NCBI RefSeq assembly: GCF_003946865.1
Contig: NZ_QXTH01000004.1
Location: forward strand, 1 to 64,000
Direction: 5' to 3'
DNA length: 64,000 nt
From: Antribacter gilvus
GTDB taxonomy: Bacteria > Actinomycetota > Actinomycetes > Actinomycetales > Cellulomonadaceae
Position 1 is the stretch's first letter. Each line of letters opens with the position of its first letter. A program made the position numbers and the translations under genes. This document shows, piece after piece, positions 50,029 through 58,930 of the stretch. Below the pieces are notes generated by a model that did no database searches, had not been told where the DNA came from, and saw only the letters and a program-made list of their open reading frames with translations.

Positions 50029-50808
50029 ATGATCCCCGACTCGGCCGCCGCGTTCCCCGTCACCGTCGACGTCGTCGCGCTCACCGTCCGTGACGGCGCG
50101 CTGCAGGTGCTCCTCGTCGACCGCCTGCTGGAGCCGTTCCGCGGCACCCGCGCCCTGCCCGGCGGCTTCGTGCTGCCCGACGAGTCGCTCGAGGACGCCG
50201 CCGCCCGCGAGCTCGCGGAGGAGACGGGGGTGGTGGCGCCGTCGGGCAACGGGCCGGGACCGGGGCACCCCTGGCACCTGGAGCAGCTGCGGACCTACGG
50301 CCCGCAGGGCCGGGACCCGCGCGGCCCGGTCCTGTCGGTGGCGTACCTGCTGCTGGCGCCGGCTTTCGGGCTGCCCGCGCCGGGCGGGGACGCGGCGGAG
50401 GCGGCATGGTTCCCGGTGCCCGACGCCGAAGAACCGGGTCCGGCGGGCACGGCACCCCTCGGCGCGCTCGCCTTCGACCACGACCGCATCCTCGCGGACG
50501 GCGTCGAGCGGGCCCGCGCCAAGCTCGAGTACTCGCCGCTGGCGACGGCGTTCTGTGCCGACGAGTTCACGATCGGCGAGCTGCGCGCCGTCTACGAGGC
50601 CGTGTGGGGTACGCACCTCGACGCGCGGAACTTCCACCGCAAGGCGACCGGCACACCGGGCTTCCTGGAGGCCACCGGCCGACTGCGCGCCGAGGGGCCC
50701 GGCCGCCCCGCCGAGCTCTACCGGCTCGCCCCGTCGGTGGACCCGGCGGCGGCGGTGCTGCACCCGCCGCTGCTCCGCCCGCCCGCCACGCCCGCTCCCC
50801 CCACTTGA
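50029..50808 (+). CDS. NrtR-type Nudix transcriptional regulator
   Basis: The protein has 259 aa. The Nudix domain (about 5-140) keeps a complete Nudix box, GFVLPDESLEDAAARELAEE followed by TGV. The C-terminal winged helix (about 170-230) includes FTIGELRAVYEAVWG and ARNFHRKATGTPGFLEATGR, the NrtR HTH. NrtR proteins sense ADP-ribose or related nucleotides and repress NAD genes. The intact box leaves hydrolase activity possible. The ATG at 50029 follows TACGAT by 6 nt (leaderless); a GTG at 50005 lies inside the operator and is unlikely. Confidence 0.87.
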   Translation: MIPDSAAAFPVTVDVVALTVRDGALQVLLVDRLLEPFRGTRALPGGFVLPDESLEDAAARELAEETGVVAPSGNGPGPGHPWHLEQLRTYGPQGRDPRGPVLSVAYLLLAPAFGLPAPGGDAAEAAWFPVPDAEEPGPAGTAPLGALAFDHDRILADGVERARAKLEYSPLATAFCADEFTIGELRAVYEAVWGTHLDARNFHRKATGTPGFLEATGRLRAEGPGRPAELYRLAPSVDPAAAVLHPPLLRPPATPAPPT

Positions 50809-50825
50809 GCCACCCCCACGCACCC

Positions 50826-50866
50826 GCCGAGGTAGCGCCTCCGTCCGACGAAGGCACTACCTCGGC
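50826..50866. repeat. Interspersed palindromic repeat, copy B1
   Basis: A 41-bp hairpin of the same family as 30502-30544: GCCGAGGTAG on the left, GTCCGACGAAGGCACTACCT on the right. The left arm has drifted (GCGCCTCC for GTGMCTTC). It lies 17 bp after the NrtR-type stop. Confidence 0.88.
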
Positions 50867-50877
50867 ACTCCCCCAGC

Positions 50878-50918
50878 GCCGAGATAGTCAGCCCGTCCGA
50901 CGAAGGCACTACTTCGGC
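50878..50918. repeat. Interspersed palindromic repeat, copy B2 (forms the ecfT stop)
   Basis: Second tandem copy, in direct orientation after B1 with an 11-bp spacer. Its right arm carries the TAG stop codon of ecfT (50909-50911), exactly as copy A does for mrpG. Confidence 0.88.
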
Positions 50919-51757
50919 AGCACCGCCCCCGCCGCGAACGCTCCCGCGACGGCGAGGACGGTCCCGGCCAGCAGGACGCCGTCGGCCGCCGTGAAGCGCA
51001 GCCGCGCGAGCCGCAGGCTCCGGGCCAGGCCGCCCGACCCGGCCGCGGTCGCCGCGGTGAAGCCCCGCGTCTCCAGCGCCTCGACGGTGGTGCGCGTGCG
51101 CTTGGCGGTGTTGAGGACGAGCGGGTAGAACGCCTGGACGGCGATCCAGCACACCCGCACCACGGCCCGCCGGCCGAGGAACCCGACGGGCCCGGGTGGG
51201 GCACCCCGGAGCCGGTGGCCGTCCACGACGGTCTGGTACTCGTCGATCAGCACGGGGATCATCCGGTACCCGTACGACACCGCGAAACCGATCATGGCCG
51301 GTGCCCGCAGCGCGAGGAGCGCGTCGGAGATCTTCTCCGGGTCGAGCGACACGAACGCCGCCATGCTGACGAGCGACACGGTGCCGAGCTTGAGGGTGGG
51401 CATGACGAGGTCGAGCACGGTCGACCAGTCGTGCCCGAGCACCAGCACGAGGATCAGCAGGTACACGAGCTCGCCGAGCAGGCCGAGCACGAACAGACCC
51501 AGCAGCAGGGGGCCGATCCGGGCCGCGAGCGCCCCGACGACCGCCAGCCCGAAGAGGATCGCGAGGACCGTCAGGTCGTACGTGAACCAGGGTGCGATCG
51601 CCCCGACGACGTACCAGGCGATGACGGCGCGCGGGTCGCGGCGGGAGAGGAAGCCGCCGCGGGTGGCGTACGCGACGCGCATCAGCTCGAGCTTGACCCA
51701 CTCGACCGAGGCACGGTCGAGCCCGGAGCGGGACCTGCCGGCGGCGGGCGCGCTCAT
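50909..51757 (-). CDS. ecfT: ECF transporter transmembrane component (EcfT)
   Basis: The protein has 282 aa with about six membrane helices. The cytoplasmic coupling helices carry DGHRLRGAPPGPVGFLGRRA and TTVEALETRGF, the two Arg-Gly type motifs that contact the ATPases. It shares ATGA with the ATPase stop. The end of the protein (VLPK) runs into the repeat element at 50878-50918. Confidence 0.85.
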   Translation of the reverse strand: MSAPAAGRSRSGLDRASVEWVKLELMRVAYATRGGFLSRRDPRAVIAWYVVGAIAPWFTYDLTVLAILFGLAVVGALAARIGPLLLGLFVLGLLGELVYLLILVLVLGHDWSTVLDLVMPTLKLGTVSLVSMAAFVSLDPEKISDALLALRAPAMIGFAVSYGYRMIPVLIDEYQTVVDGHRLRGAPPGPVGFLGRRAVVRVCWIAVQAFYPLVLNTAKRTRTTVEALETRGFTAATAAGSGGLARSLRLARLRFTAADGVLLAGTVLAVAGAFAAGAVLPK

Positions 51758-53535
51758 CGCTCGCCCTCCGCGCGCTCCACCAGCTCCTCGACCGACAGCG
51801 GCACGGGGTCGAGCCCCAGCCCCGCCCCCACCTGCGCCACCTGGGGCGGCACCAGCCGGGCGCGACGCAGCACGCCGGGCGACGCGAACAGGGTCGCGGG
51901 ATCGGTGTCGGCGAGGACGCGCCCCTGGTCGAGGACCACGACGCGGGTGGCCCACTCGGCCACGAGGTGCATGTCGTGCGTGGCGACGACGGTGCACCGG
52001 ATGTACTCGGCCAGGTCGGCGAGCAGCCCGATCACGTCGTCCCGGGAGCGGAGGTCGAGGCTCGACGTCGGCTCGTCGAGAAGGAGGAGGCGGGGACGCA
52101 TCGCAAGGGCGATCGCCAGGGTGGCCCGCCGCTGCTGCCCGCCGGACAGGAGCCGCCCGTCCCGGTCGGCCACCTCGGTGAGCTGCATCCGGTCGAGGAC
52201 GCCCTCGACCAGCTCGTCGGTGTCCGGGAGCCCCCGGCCGCGAGGGAACATCGCGACGTCGGCGCGCACCGAGTCCTGGAGGAACATCTCCTCGGGGCGC
52301 TGCACCAGGTAGCAGACGGTGCCGGCCAGCTCCGCGGCGGAGACCGAGCGCGTGTCGCGCCCGCCCACCTCGACGGTGCCCGCCTGCGGGAGGGTGAGCC
52401 CGGCGAGGAGCGCCAGGAGCGTGGACTTCCCGGCGCCGTTGGACCCCACGAGCGCCACCCGCTCGCGGTCGCGGAGCGTCAGGGACAGCCCGTCGAGCAC
52501 GGTGCTGCGCGGGCCGGAGACGCTGAGGTAGCCCGCGGTGACGTCGTGCGCGCGGGCCACCACCTCCGTCGTCGGGCCGACGGCGGCGCCCGGCTCCAGG
52601 CCCCCCGGACCGGCGGCAAGCCCTGCGGGGTGGCCGGCGAACCGCGGCGCGAGGAGGTCCGTGCACGCCTCGGCCGTGAGCGGCACGGGCGCTCGGCCCG
52701 CGGCGACGGCCGGGTCCAGCGCGCGGGCGAGCGCGACGACCTGCGGCACGGGGATGTCGGCCTCCTCCAGGTCGGCGGTGCGGGCGAGCGCCTCCTGCAC
52801 GGGGAGGTGCCAGCGGACGCGGCCGCCGGCCATGAGCACCACCGACCGCGCGTACCGGGCGACCAGGTCGGCGTGGTGCTCGATCACCACCACCGTGACG
52901 CCCTCCCGGTTGAGCCGCGTGAGGCGCTCGTAGATCGCGGCGGCCCGCGCGGGGTCCACCTCGGCGGCGGGCTCGTCCACCACGAGCACCCGCGGGCGGA
53001 GGGCGAGCGACCCGGCGAGCGCCGTGAGGTGCTGCTGCCCGCCCGACAGCTGCCACGTGTACGCGTCCGCCAGGTCCTCGATCCCGAGGGCTGCCAGCGC
53101 CTCGTCGGCCCGCTCTGCCCAGTCCTCGAGGCCGAGGTTGAGCGGGGCGAAGGCGACGTCGTCGCGCACAGTGGGGCGCACGAGCTGGTTGCCGAAGTCC
53201 TGGAACACGTACCCGACCTCCCCGGCGAGGTCGGCGACGCTGCGCTTGCGCGTGGAGCGGCCGTGCACGCGGACGCGACCGGTCAGGTCGCCGTTCCAGA
53301 AGTGCGGCACCAGGCCGTTGAACGTCTTGCAGAGGGTCGTCTTGCCCGAGCCGTTGCCGCCGACCACCGCCACGAAGTCGCCCGCCTCGATGCGCAGGTC
53401 CACGCCGCGGAGGGTGTCCGACGTCGCGCCCGGGTACCGGAAAGTCAGTCCCGTCACCTCGATCGCGGGCACGGGTCCGGGGGCGCACGCGGGTCCCGGT
53501 GCGGCGGTCGGTGCGGCGGTCGGCGGCGTCGGCAT
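51754..53535 (-). CDS. ecfA: ECF transporter ATPase, both nucleotide-binding domains fused (EcfA1-EcfA2)
   Basis: The protein has 593 aa and two complete ABC domains. The first has Walker A VGGNGSGKTTL, the signature QLSGGQQHL and Walker B VLVVDEPAAEVD. The second has VGSNGAGKSTLL, LLSGGQQRR and LLLLDEPTSSLD. The linker is about 60 residues. Most ECF systems encode the two ATPases separately. Start ATG 53535 overlaps the S-component stop by one base. It powers uptake with EcfT and the membrane protein at 53535-54524. Confidence 0.9.
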   Translation of the reverse strand: MPTPPTAAPTAAPGPACAPGPVPAIEVTGLTFRYPGATSDTLRGVDLRIEAGDFVAVVGGNGSGKTTLCKTFNGLVPHFWNGDLTGRVRVHGRSTRKRSVADLAGEVGYVFQDFGNQLVRPTVRDDVAFAPLNLGLEDWAERADEALAALGIEDLADAYTWQLSGGQQHLTALAGSLALRPRVLVVDEPAAEVDPARAAAIYERLTRLNREGVTVVVIEHHADLVARYARSVVLMAGGRVRWHLPVQEALARTADLEEADIPVPQVVALARALDPAVAAGRAPVPLTAEACTDLLAPRFAGHPAGLAAGPGGLEPGAAVGPTTEVVARAHDVTAGYLSVSGPRSTVLDGLSLTLRDRERVALVGSNGAGKSTLLALLAGLTLPQAGTVEVGGRDTRSVSAAELAGTVCYLVQRPEEMFLQDSVRADVAMFPRGRGLPDTDELVEGVLDRMQLTEVADRDGRLLSGGQQRRATLAIALAMRPRLLLLDEPTSSLDLRSRDDVIGLLADLAEYIRCTVVATHDMHLVAEWATRVVVLDQGRVLADTDPATLFASPGVLRRARLVPPQVAQVGAGLGLDPVPLSVEELVERAEGER

Positions 53536-54524
53536 CAGTCCTCGTCCTCGCCGTCGGCGGCCGCCTCGGCCCGGGCGGACTCGGCCTGCGCCGCCGAGCG
53601 GGCGCGCAGCGCCGCCACCAGCACGACGGCGCCCAGGCCCACGACGAGGCCGACGAGGCCGCCCACCCAGGCGAGCGACTCGGCGAACTCCTCGGCCCCC
53701 TCGGCCTCGAACTCGGCCAGCGTGGTGACCGGGTTCGCCACCTCGAAGTGCTCCTCCCACTGGGAGAAGATGCCCACCGCCGCGGCGGCGAGGATGCCCA
53801 GCGCGCCGACCAGCCAGAACGGGACGCCCCACGGCCCGACGAGGCGCGGCGGGTTGGCCGGGTCGCGCGGGCGGAGGCCCATGAGCGGCTCGATCTTGCC
53901 GTAGAGGCGCGGGGCGAGCCACATGGCGACCAGGCCACCGAAGACGACGCCGGTCACCACCATCGCCAGGAGGAGCTCGAGACCCTCGGAGACGACCACC
54001 GTGGACAGCGCGTCGCTCAGGCCGAACGCCTCTGCGGCCTCCTCCTGCGCGTCGGGGTCGATGCCGATGGCGACCTTGGCGACGTCGATCACGCCGGAGG
54101 TCACCTTGTCGATGGCGACGAGGGCGAGCCCCGCCACGAAGAGCTGGCGGCGGTTGCGCGGGTCGCGCACGAGGCAGCCGGCCACGTAGGCACCGACGAA
54201 GATCTGCAGGAAACCCTCGATCTCGCCCAGGCCGCCGAAGCTGCCGAGCAGCATGTCGGCGATCATCGCCTCGCCGATGGCGCAGCCGAGCGCCACCCAG
54301 AACGGCGTGAGGAGCGCGGCGAGCGCGACCGGGATGAACGCGAAGTACGCGACCTCGATCTGGAGGCCGCCCACCTCCCACTGGGGGACCAGGTCGGCGA
54401 CGATGTCGGCGACGCCGTACAGCGTCATGGACAGGACGAGGATCATCAGCTTCTGCGAGCCGGAGATCCCGTCCGGGTCGTGGAACCGGGCGCGGAGCGC
54501 GTCCGTGCGGGACAGCGTGGACAT
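53535..54524 (-). CDS. ECF transporter substrate-binding (S) component, substrate unknown
   Basis: The protein has 329 aa with about seven to eight membrane segments (for example IEVAYFAFIPVALAALLTPF and GFLQIFVGAYVAGCLV) and a charged C-terminal tail (EAAADGEDED). It is larger than most S components (about 180-200 aa), having an extra extracellular/membrane half. I assign it by operon context with ecfA/ecfT and by the FIPVALAALLTP-like S-component opening. The vitamin or metabolite carried cannot be named. Confidence 0.75.
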   Translation of the reverse strand: MSTLSRTDALRARFHDPDGISGSQKLMILVLSMTLYGVADIVADLVPQWEVGGLQIEVAYFAFIPVALAALLTPFWVALGCAIGEAMIADMLLGSFGGLGEIEGFLQIFVGAYVAGCLVRDPRNRRQLFVAGLALVAIDKVTSGVIDVAKVAIGIDPDAQEEAAEAFGLSDALSTVVVSEGLELLLAMVVTGVVFGGLVAMWLAPRLYGKIEPLMGLRPRDPANPPRLVGPWGVPFWLVGALGILAAAAVGIFSQWEEHFEVANPVTTLAEFEAEGAEEFAESLAWVGGLVGLVVGLGAVVLVAALRARSAAQAESARAEAAADGEDED

Positions 54525-54556
54525 CAGGGTGCCTTCCTTGTGGTGGGGATGGTGTG

Positions 54557-56263
54557 TCAGGGGTGGTCGAGGGCGAGCCCGACGAGCTCGCCGAGGTGCG
54601 CGATCACGTGGTCGGGACGCAGGTGCGCGGGGGCCTGGTCGATCTCGGCGTCGCTGGACGACCCGCCACGGACCAGCACGACGGTGCCGACGCCCGCCGC
54701 GCGGGCCGCGGCGACGTCGCGCCGGGGCTTGTCGCCCACGAACCAGGCGCGCGCGGGGTCGGCGCCGAGGGCGTGCAGCGCGGTCCCGGGCATGAGGGGG
54801 TCGGGCTTGCGGCGGCCGAGCTCGTCGGAGTAGACGTGCACGCCGACCAGGTGGGTCAGGCCCGCCTCGTCGAGCTCCTCGCGCACGGCGCGGCCGTTCA
54901 CCGTGTTCGACACCACCGCGACCGGCACGCCCAGCGCCCGCGCCGCCTCGAGCACCTCCCGCAGGCCCGGGCGCACGGTCGGCAGCGACTTGGACCGGGC
55001 GAACCCGACCATGAGGGCGTGGGCCTCGACGCGCAGCCAGGTGGTGGCCCCCGCGTGCTGCTCGGGCGGCAGGAGGGCCAGCAGGCCGGGGGCGGCGAGC
55101 CCGGTCCAGAACGTCGTCGCGTCGATCTCGGGCACGACGGGCGGGGCACCGGGGTCGGCCAAGGCGGAGACGTCCGCCTCACGCGCGGCCTTCCACTCCT
55201 TGTGCCGCCGCCGGGCGGCCGCGACCACCTCGCCCGCCTCCTCGAAGGTCACGTAGTACCCCGCGCGACCCAGCCGCCGCGCGAGGTGGGCCGCGAACGC
55301 GAGGCGGGCTCCGACGTCGGGCACGGACACGGCGATGACGCCGCCATGGTCGAGGAGCAGAGCGGACGGGCGCCCGACGGCGGCACCCGCCTCCGCGGCG
55401 ACAGGTACCTCTCCCGGGGTCGGGTCCGCCGGCGCGGGCTCGCGGCCCGCCGCGGCCAGCACCTCGACCAGGCCCTCCGGGGTGTCGAAGACCGCGTCGG
55501 CGGTCTCGGTCACGGGGAAGGGCGGCGAGTCGGTGTGGTGGTGGCGGGTCAGCACGACGGCGCCGACGCCCGCCCGCCGGCCCGCCACGACGTCGCGGTC
55601 GAACGTGTCGCCCACGTACCAGGAGCGGGCCGGCGTGGTGCCGAGGGCGGCAGCGGCCAGCTCGATCATGCCCGGGTGCGGCTTACGGATCCCGACCTCG
55701 TCGGAGTAGACCTGCACGCCGAACGCGTCGTCCAGGCAGTGGGCGGCGAGCAGCTCGCGGTGCGCGCGGCCCGCGTGCGCGTTCGAGACGATGCCGAGCC
55801 GGACGCCCCGCTCGGCCGCGAGCGCGAGGAGCTCGCGCACGCCGGGGCGCACGACGTGCTCCGCCACGGTGGCCGTCAGGTACGCCTGGAGCGCGCCCGC
55901 GCTGCCGACCAGCACCTCGCGGGCCGCTGCGGGAAGGGGCGAGCCGTAGAAGTCGCGCCAGATCTCACGGTGCGTGAGCTCGCGCGGCTCCAGCCGTCGG
56001 CTCGACGCGTTCTTCCAGTCCTTGAGCGCCTTGTTGCCGCCGCGCAGCACCGGCTCCAGCTCCTGCGCGCCGATGCGGTGACCCGCGCGCGCCAGCACCT
56101 CGGAGACGTGGACGGCCACCTCGGCCCAGGCCTCGGGGCGCTTGCGCGTCTGGAAGACGACGCCGCCGAAGTCGAGGAGCAGCGCGTCGGGGACGGCGTC
56201 GAGGCCGGTCGCGGGGGACGGGGTGGCGGACGGGGTGGCGAAGAGGTGCGTGCTGCGGGTCAC
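54557..56263 (-). CDS. Tandem HAD-superfamily hydrolase (two fused domains)
   Basis: The protein has 568 aa with two HAD domains in tandem. Domain 1 (about 25-245) starts ALLLDFGGVVF, with IVSNAHAGR and VGDTFDRDVVAGRRAG. Domain 2 (about 300-560) starts ALLLDHGGVIA, with VVSNTVNGRAV and VGDKPRRDVAAARAAG. Both keep the nucleophile Asp but have Gly in place of the usual +2 Asp, as in YihX-like phosphatases. It begins at a GTG with TACGTT 7 nt upstream (leaderless). It precedes the ECF genes by 32 bp, codirectional, so it may process the imported compound. Confidence 0.83.
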   Translation of the reverse strand: MTRSTHLFATPSATPSPATGLDAVPDALLLDFGGVVFQTRKRPEAWAEVAVHVSEVLARAGHRIGAQELEPVLRGGNKALKDWKNASSRRLEPRELTHREIWRDFYGSPLPAAAREVLVGSAGALQAYLTATVAEHVVRPGVRELLALAAERGVRLGIVSNAHAGRAHRELLAAHCLDDAFGVQVYSDEVGIRKPHPGMIELAAAALGTTPARSWYVGDTFDRDVVAGRRAGVGAVVLTRHHHTDSPPFPVTETADAVFDTPEGLVEVLAAAGREPAPADPTPGEVPVAAEAGAAVGRPSALLLDHGGVIAVSVPDVGARLAFAAHLARRLGRAGYYVTFEEAGEVVAAARRRHKEWKAAREADVSALADPGAPPVVPEIDATTFWTGLAAPGLLALLPPEQHAGATTWLRVEAHALMVGFARSKSLPTVRPGLREVLEAARALGVPVAVVSNTVNGRAVREELDEAGLTHLVGVHVYSDELGRRKPDPLMPGTALHALGADPARAWFVGDKPRRDVAAARAAGVGTVVLVRGGSSSDAEIDQAPAHLRPDHVIAHLGELVGLALDHP

Positions 56264-56338
56264 GGTGGCGAACGTAGGGACGGGGCGGGGCGTCCCGGCG
56301 TCGGGCAGATGGACCGCAGGTGAACGACCACGGAACTT

Positions 56339-56364
56339 CTGGAACGTTCCAGTGGAACCTTCCA
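56339..56364. promoter_or_regulatory. Two adjacent LacI-type operators
   Basis: CTGGAACGTTCCAG (56339-56352) is a perfect 14-bp palindrome with the central CG typical of LacI-family sites. TGGAA-CC-TTCCA (56353-56364) follows without a gap. They lie in the 166-bp divergent region between the HAD/ECF operon and the lacI-like gene. Confidence 0.75.
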
Positions 56365-56429
56365 TACGGGGCACCCGACGGGGTCCCGAAACGTACACTT
56401 CCGAAGGTCGGACGGATGGAGGGGGACGG

Positions 56430-57434
56430 GTGCCACAGAGCGCGCAGGAGACGGACGAGCCGGGGCGGGCAAGGGTCGGCCACCGCCCGACGATCCTCGA
56501 CGTCGCCGCGCGGGCGGGGGTCTCCAAGTCGCTCGTGTCGCTCGCGCTCCGGGGCGCCCCCGGGGTGGGCGCGGCCACGCGGGAGCGGATCCTGCAGACC
56601 GCGGACGAGCTCGGCTACCGGTCGAACGCCCTGGCCAGGGCGCTGCGGGAGCGCCGCACGATGCTCGTCGGCGTGGTCATCTCGAGCCTCTCCAACCCGT
56701 ACCACACGGAGATCGTCACGTCCGTGGAGCGTGCCGCCGAGGCCGCCGGGCTCTCGGTGCTCCTGGCTCACGGGTCGCGGGAGCGGGGGCGGCTCGCCGG
56801 ACGGGTCGAGGCCCTGCTGGACCTGCACGTCGACGGGCTCGTCGTCGTGTCCTCGTGGGTGGACGCCGCCACGCTCCAGGCCGCGGCCCGGCGTGCGCCG
56901 GTCGTCATGGTGGGCCGCACGCTCGAGCCGGTCTCCGGCATCGACTCCGTGAACAACGACGACGAGCTCGGCGCACGGCTCGTCGTCGACCATCTCGTCG
57001 GCCGGGGGCGGGAGCGGATCCTGCACGTGTCGTCGTCGCGCCGGCCCGCCGGCCTCGCCCGGCGCGACGGCTACCAGGCCGCCATGCGCGCCCACGGCCT
57101 CGAGCGGTTCGCCCGCGTGACAGACCCTGCCGGGATCGGGGCGGCCCTCGCCGCCGGGCACGACGCCGTCTTCGCCCGGAACGACGTCGAGGCGTTCGAC
57201 GTGCTCGACCACGCCTGGGACCACGGGCTGTCCGTCCCCGGCGACCTTGCCGTCGTCGGCTACGACGACTCCGCGCTCGCCCTGCGCGCCCGCCCGCGCC
57301 TCACGAGCGTGCACCAGCCGCGCGAGCTCATGGGCGAGCGGGCCGTCGCGCTGCTGGCCGAGCGGATCGGTGGGCGGGCGGGAGACCGCCACGAGGTGCT
57401 GGCACCGAGCCTGGTGGTGCGGGGTAGCACCTGA
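56430..57434 (+). CDS. LacI-family transcriptional regulator
   Basis: The protein has 334 aa. The HTH is TILDVAARAGVSKSLVSLAL (about residues 21-40), with a hinge helix near SNALARALRE, and a periplasmic-binding-like effector domain from MLVGVVISSLSNPYHTEIV to VVGYDDSALALRARPRLTSV. The GTG start has GGAGGGGG 5-6 nt upstream. It is divergent from the tandem-HAD/ECF operon, and twin palindromes lie between them. It probably represses that operon and senses its substrate. Confidence 0.9.
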   Translation: MPQSAQETDEPGRARVGHRPTILDVAARAGVSKSLVSLALRGAPGVGAATRERILQTADELGYRSNALARALRERRTMLVGVVISSLSNPYHTEIVTSVERAAEAAGLSVLLAHGSRERGRLAGRVEALLDLHVDGLVVVSSWVDAATLQAAARRAPVVMVGRTLEPVSGIDSVNNDDELGARLVVDHLVGRGRERILHVSSSRRPAGLARRDGYQAAMRAHGLERFARVTDPAGIGAALAAGHDAVFARNDVEAFDVLDHAWDHGLSVPGDLAVVGYDDSALALRARPRLTSVHQPRELMGERAVALLAERIGGRAGDRHEVLAPSLVVRGST

Positions 57435-57456
57435 CCCGCCGCCCCCCGGCACGGTT

Positions 57457-58494
57457 TCAGGGGTGGGGGCGGGTCCTCGGCTTGAGCCGCACGTCCGGCA
57501 GGGCGGGCGCCCGCAGCGGCCCGGTGGGGTAGCCCTCGACCCGGCCGAACCTGCGCCCGGCCGCCCCGGGGGTGTACGCGGTGGCGTCGCCGCCGGCGTC
57601 GGCCACCTGGGCCATCCAGTCCGCGCGGGCGCGGGCCACCTCCTCGTGGGTGCGCCCCATGAAGTTCCACCACATGATGACGTCCTCCTCGAAGGGCGTC
57701 CCGCCGATCAGCACGGCACGGACGGGGCCGGACGCGCCTGCGCGGACGACCAGCCGCGAGCGCCCCGGCGAGACGTAGCCGAGGCCGGCGACCGGCACCG
57801 TCTCCCCCTCGAGGGCCACGTCCCCGGAGTCCACCAGGAGGGCGTGCTCGAACGCCGGGTCGACGTCGAGCCACACCTCCGCGCCCGGTTCGAGGTCGAG
57901 CTGCGCGCCGACCAGCGGCGTGTAGGTGCGGGCGGGCGAGACGAGCTCCCCGCCCCCGGCGGACAGCCCGCCCATGAAGACCTCGACCCGGGCGCCGTCG
58001 ACGGTCGCGACCGGCAGGTCGCCGTGGTGCTCGAAGTGCGGGTCGGAGTCGAGGGCCGAGCCCGGCAGCGCTGTCCACAGCTGGACGCCGTGGAGCAGCG
58101 GCGGGCGCCCCTGGGCCGGCGACTCCTCCGAGTGGGAGATGCCCCGGCCGGCCGTCATGAGGTTGAGCTCGCCGGGCCGGACCGTCTGCAGCGAGCCCAC
58201 GGAGTCGCGGTGCAGGATCTCGCCCTGGAAGAGCCAGCTCACGGTCTGGAGCCCGGTGTGCGGGTGGGGCGGCACCTGCATCCCGGCGGACGACGACACG
58301 TCGTCCGGCCCGTAGTGGTCGCTGAAGCACCAGGCACCGACCAGCGAGCGTGCCCGCTGCGGGATGGTGCGGCGGACGGACATCGCCCGGGGGCCACCGA
58401 GCGGCACGTCCCGCGGCGTGAGGAGCTCCACGCCTTCGCGGAGCTCGCCCGCGCTGCACACCTGCTCGGCCGGCCGCGTCTCCAGGTTGCTCAT
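57457..58494 (-). CDS. Pirin-family protein
   Basis: The protein has 345 aa and is a bicupin. The pirin signature is present: metal ligands in VPPHPHTGLQTVSW and GELNLMTAGRGISHSEE. Pirins act as quercetinases or redox-sensing cofactors. The ATG is preceded by TACGCT 7 nt upstream (leaderless). Confidence 0.92.
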   Translation of the reverse strand: MSNLETRPAEQVCSAGELREGVELLTPRDVPLGGPRAMSVRRTIPQRARSLVGAWCFSDHYGPDDVSSSAGMQVPPHPHTGLQTVSWLFQGEILHRDSVGSLQTVRPGELNLMTAGRGISHSEESPAQGRPPLLHGVQLWTALPGSALDSDPHFEHHGDLPVATVDGARVEVFMGGLSAGGGELVSPARTYTPLVGAQLDLEPGAEVWLDVDPAFEHALLVDSGDVALEGETVPVAGLGYVSPGRSRLVVRAGASGPVRAVLIGGTPFEEDVIMWWNFMGRTHEEVARARADWMAQVADAGGDATAYTPGAAGRRFGRVEGYPTGPLRAPALPDVRLKPRTRPHP

Positions 58495-58533
58495 GGTTCC
58501 GAGCGTAAGAGGTCGCGGCCTCCTGGACAGGCC

Positions 58534-58563
58534 AGGGCCCCCCGGGGCAGGCCGGGGGGCCCT
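58534..58563. terminator. Hairpin upstream of pirin gene
   Basis: A perfect 12-bp stem, AGGGCCCCCCGG with CCGGGGGGCCCT, and a 6-nt loop. Its direction is unclear, since the genes on both sides read leftwards. Confidence 0.5.
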
Positions 58564-58930
58564 CGCAAACCGCGTACCCCTGGTCGACGAATCCCGGGGA
58601 TCAGAGGTGCCGTGTCGACGTCACGGCCCCGATTGACGCCCGTCAGACCCGGATCGCCAGGCCTGTTCTCCACGGACGTGTCGGACGCGGGTGGTCTTCC
58701 GGCCCCGTTCAGGCACCTGCGTCGTCACCCGCAGCCCGTACCGCGGTACGGGACGTCCTGTCGTTCTCCGGTCAACCAGAACTGTCGTGGGCTGCAGGTT
58801 CGCCGGGGCTGTTGCAGGTGCTCCGACCGGCCTGCCGCCTTCAGACCGTTAGCCACGTTTCTATCCGCGTGTCCTCATCACGGCAAGCGGTCGGGGGCAC
58901 CAGAATGTCCACCTCTGACACCAAAAACGG

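Noticed and set aside
50909-53938. A 1009-residue open frame suggesting an EcfA-EcfT fusion
   Set aside because: Only residues from MSAPAAGRS onward are EcfT. The first part is low-complexity Arg/Pro-rich shadow of the ATPase gene.
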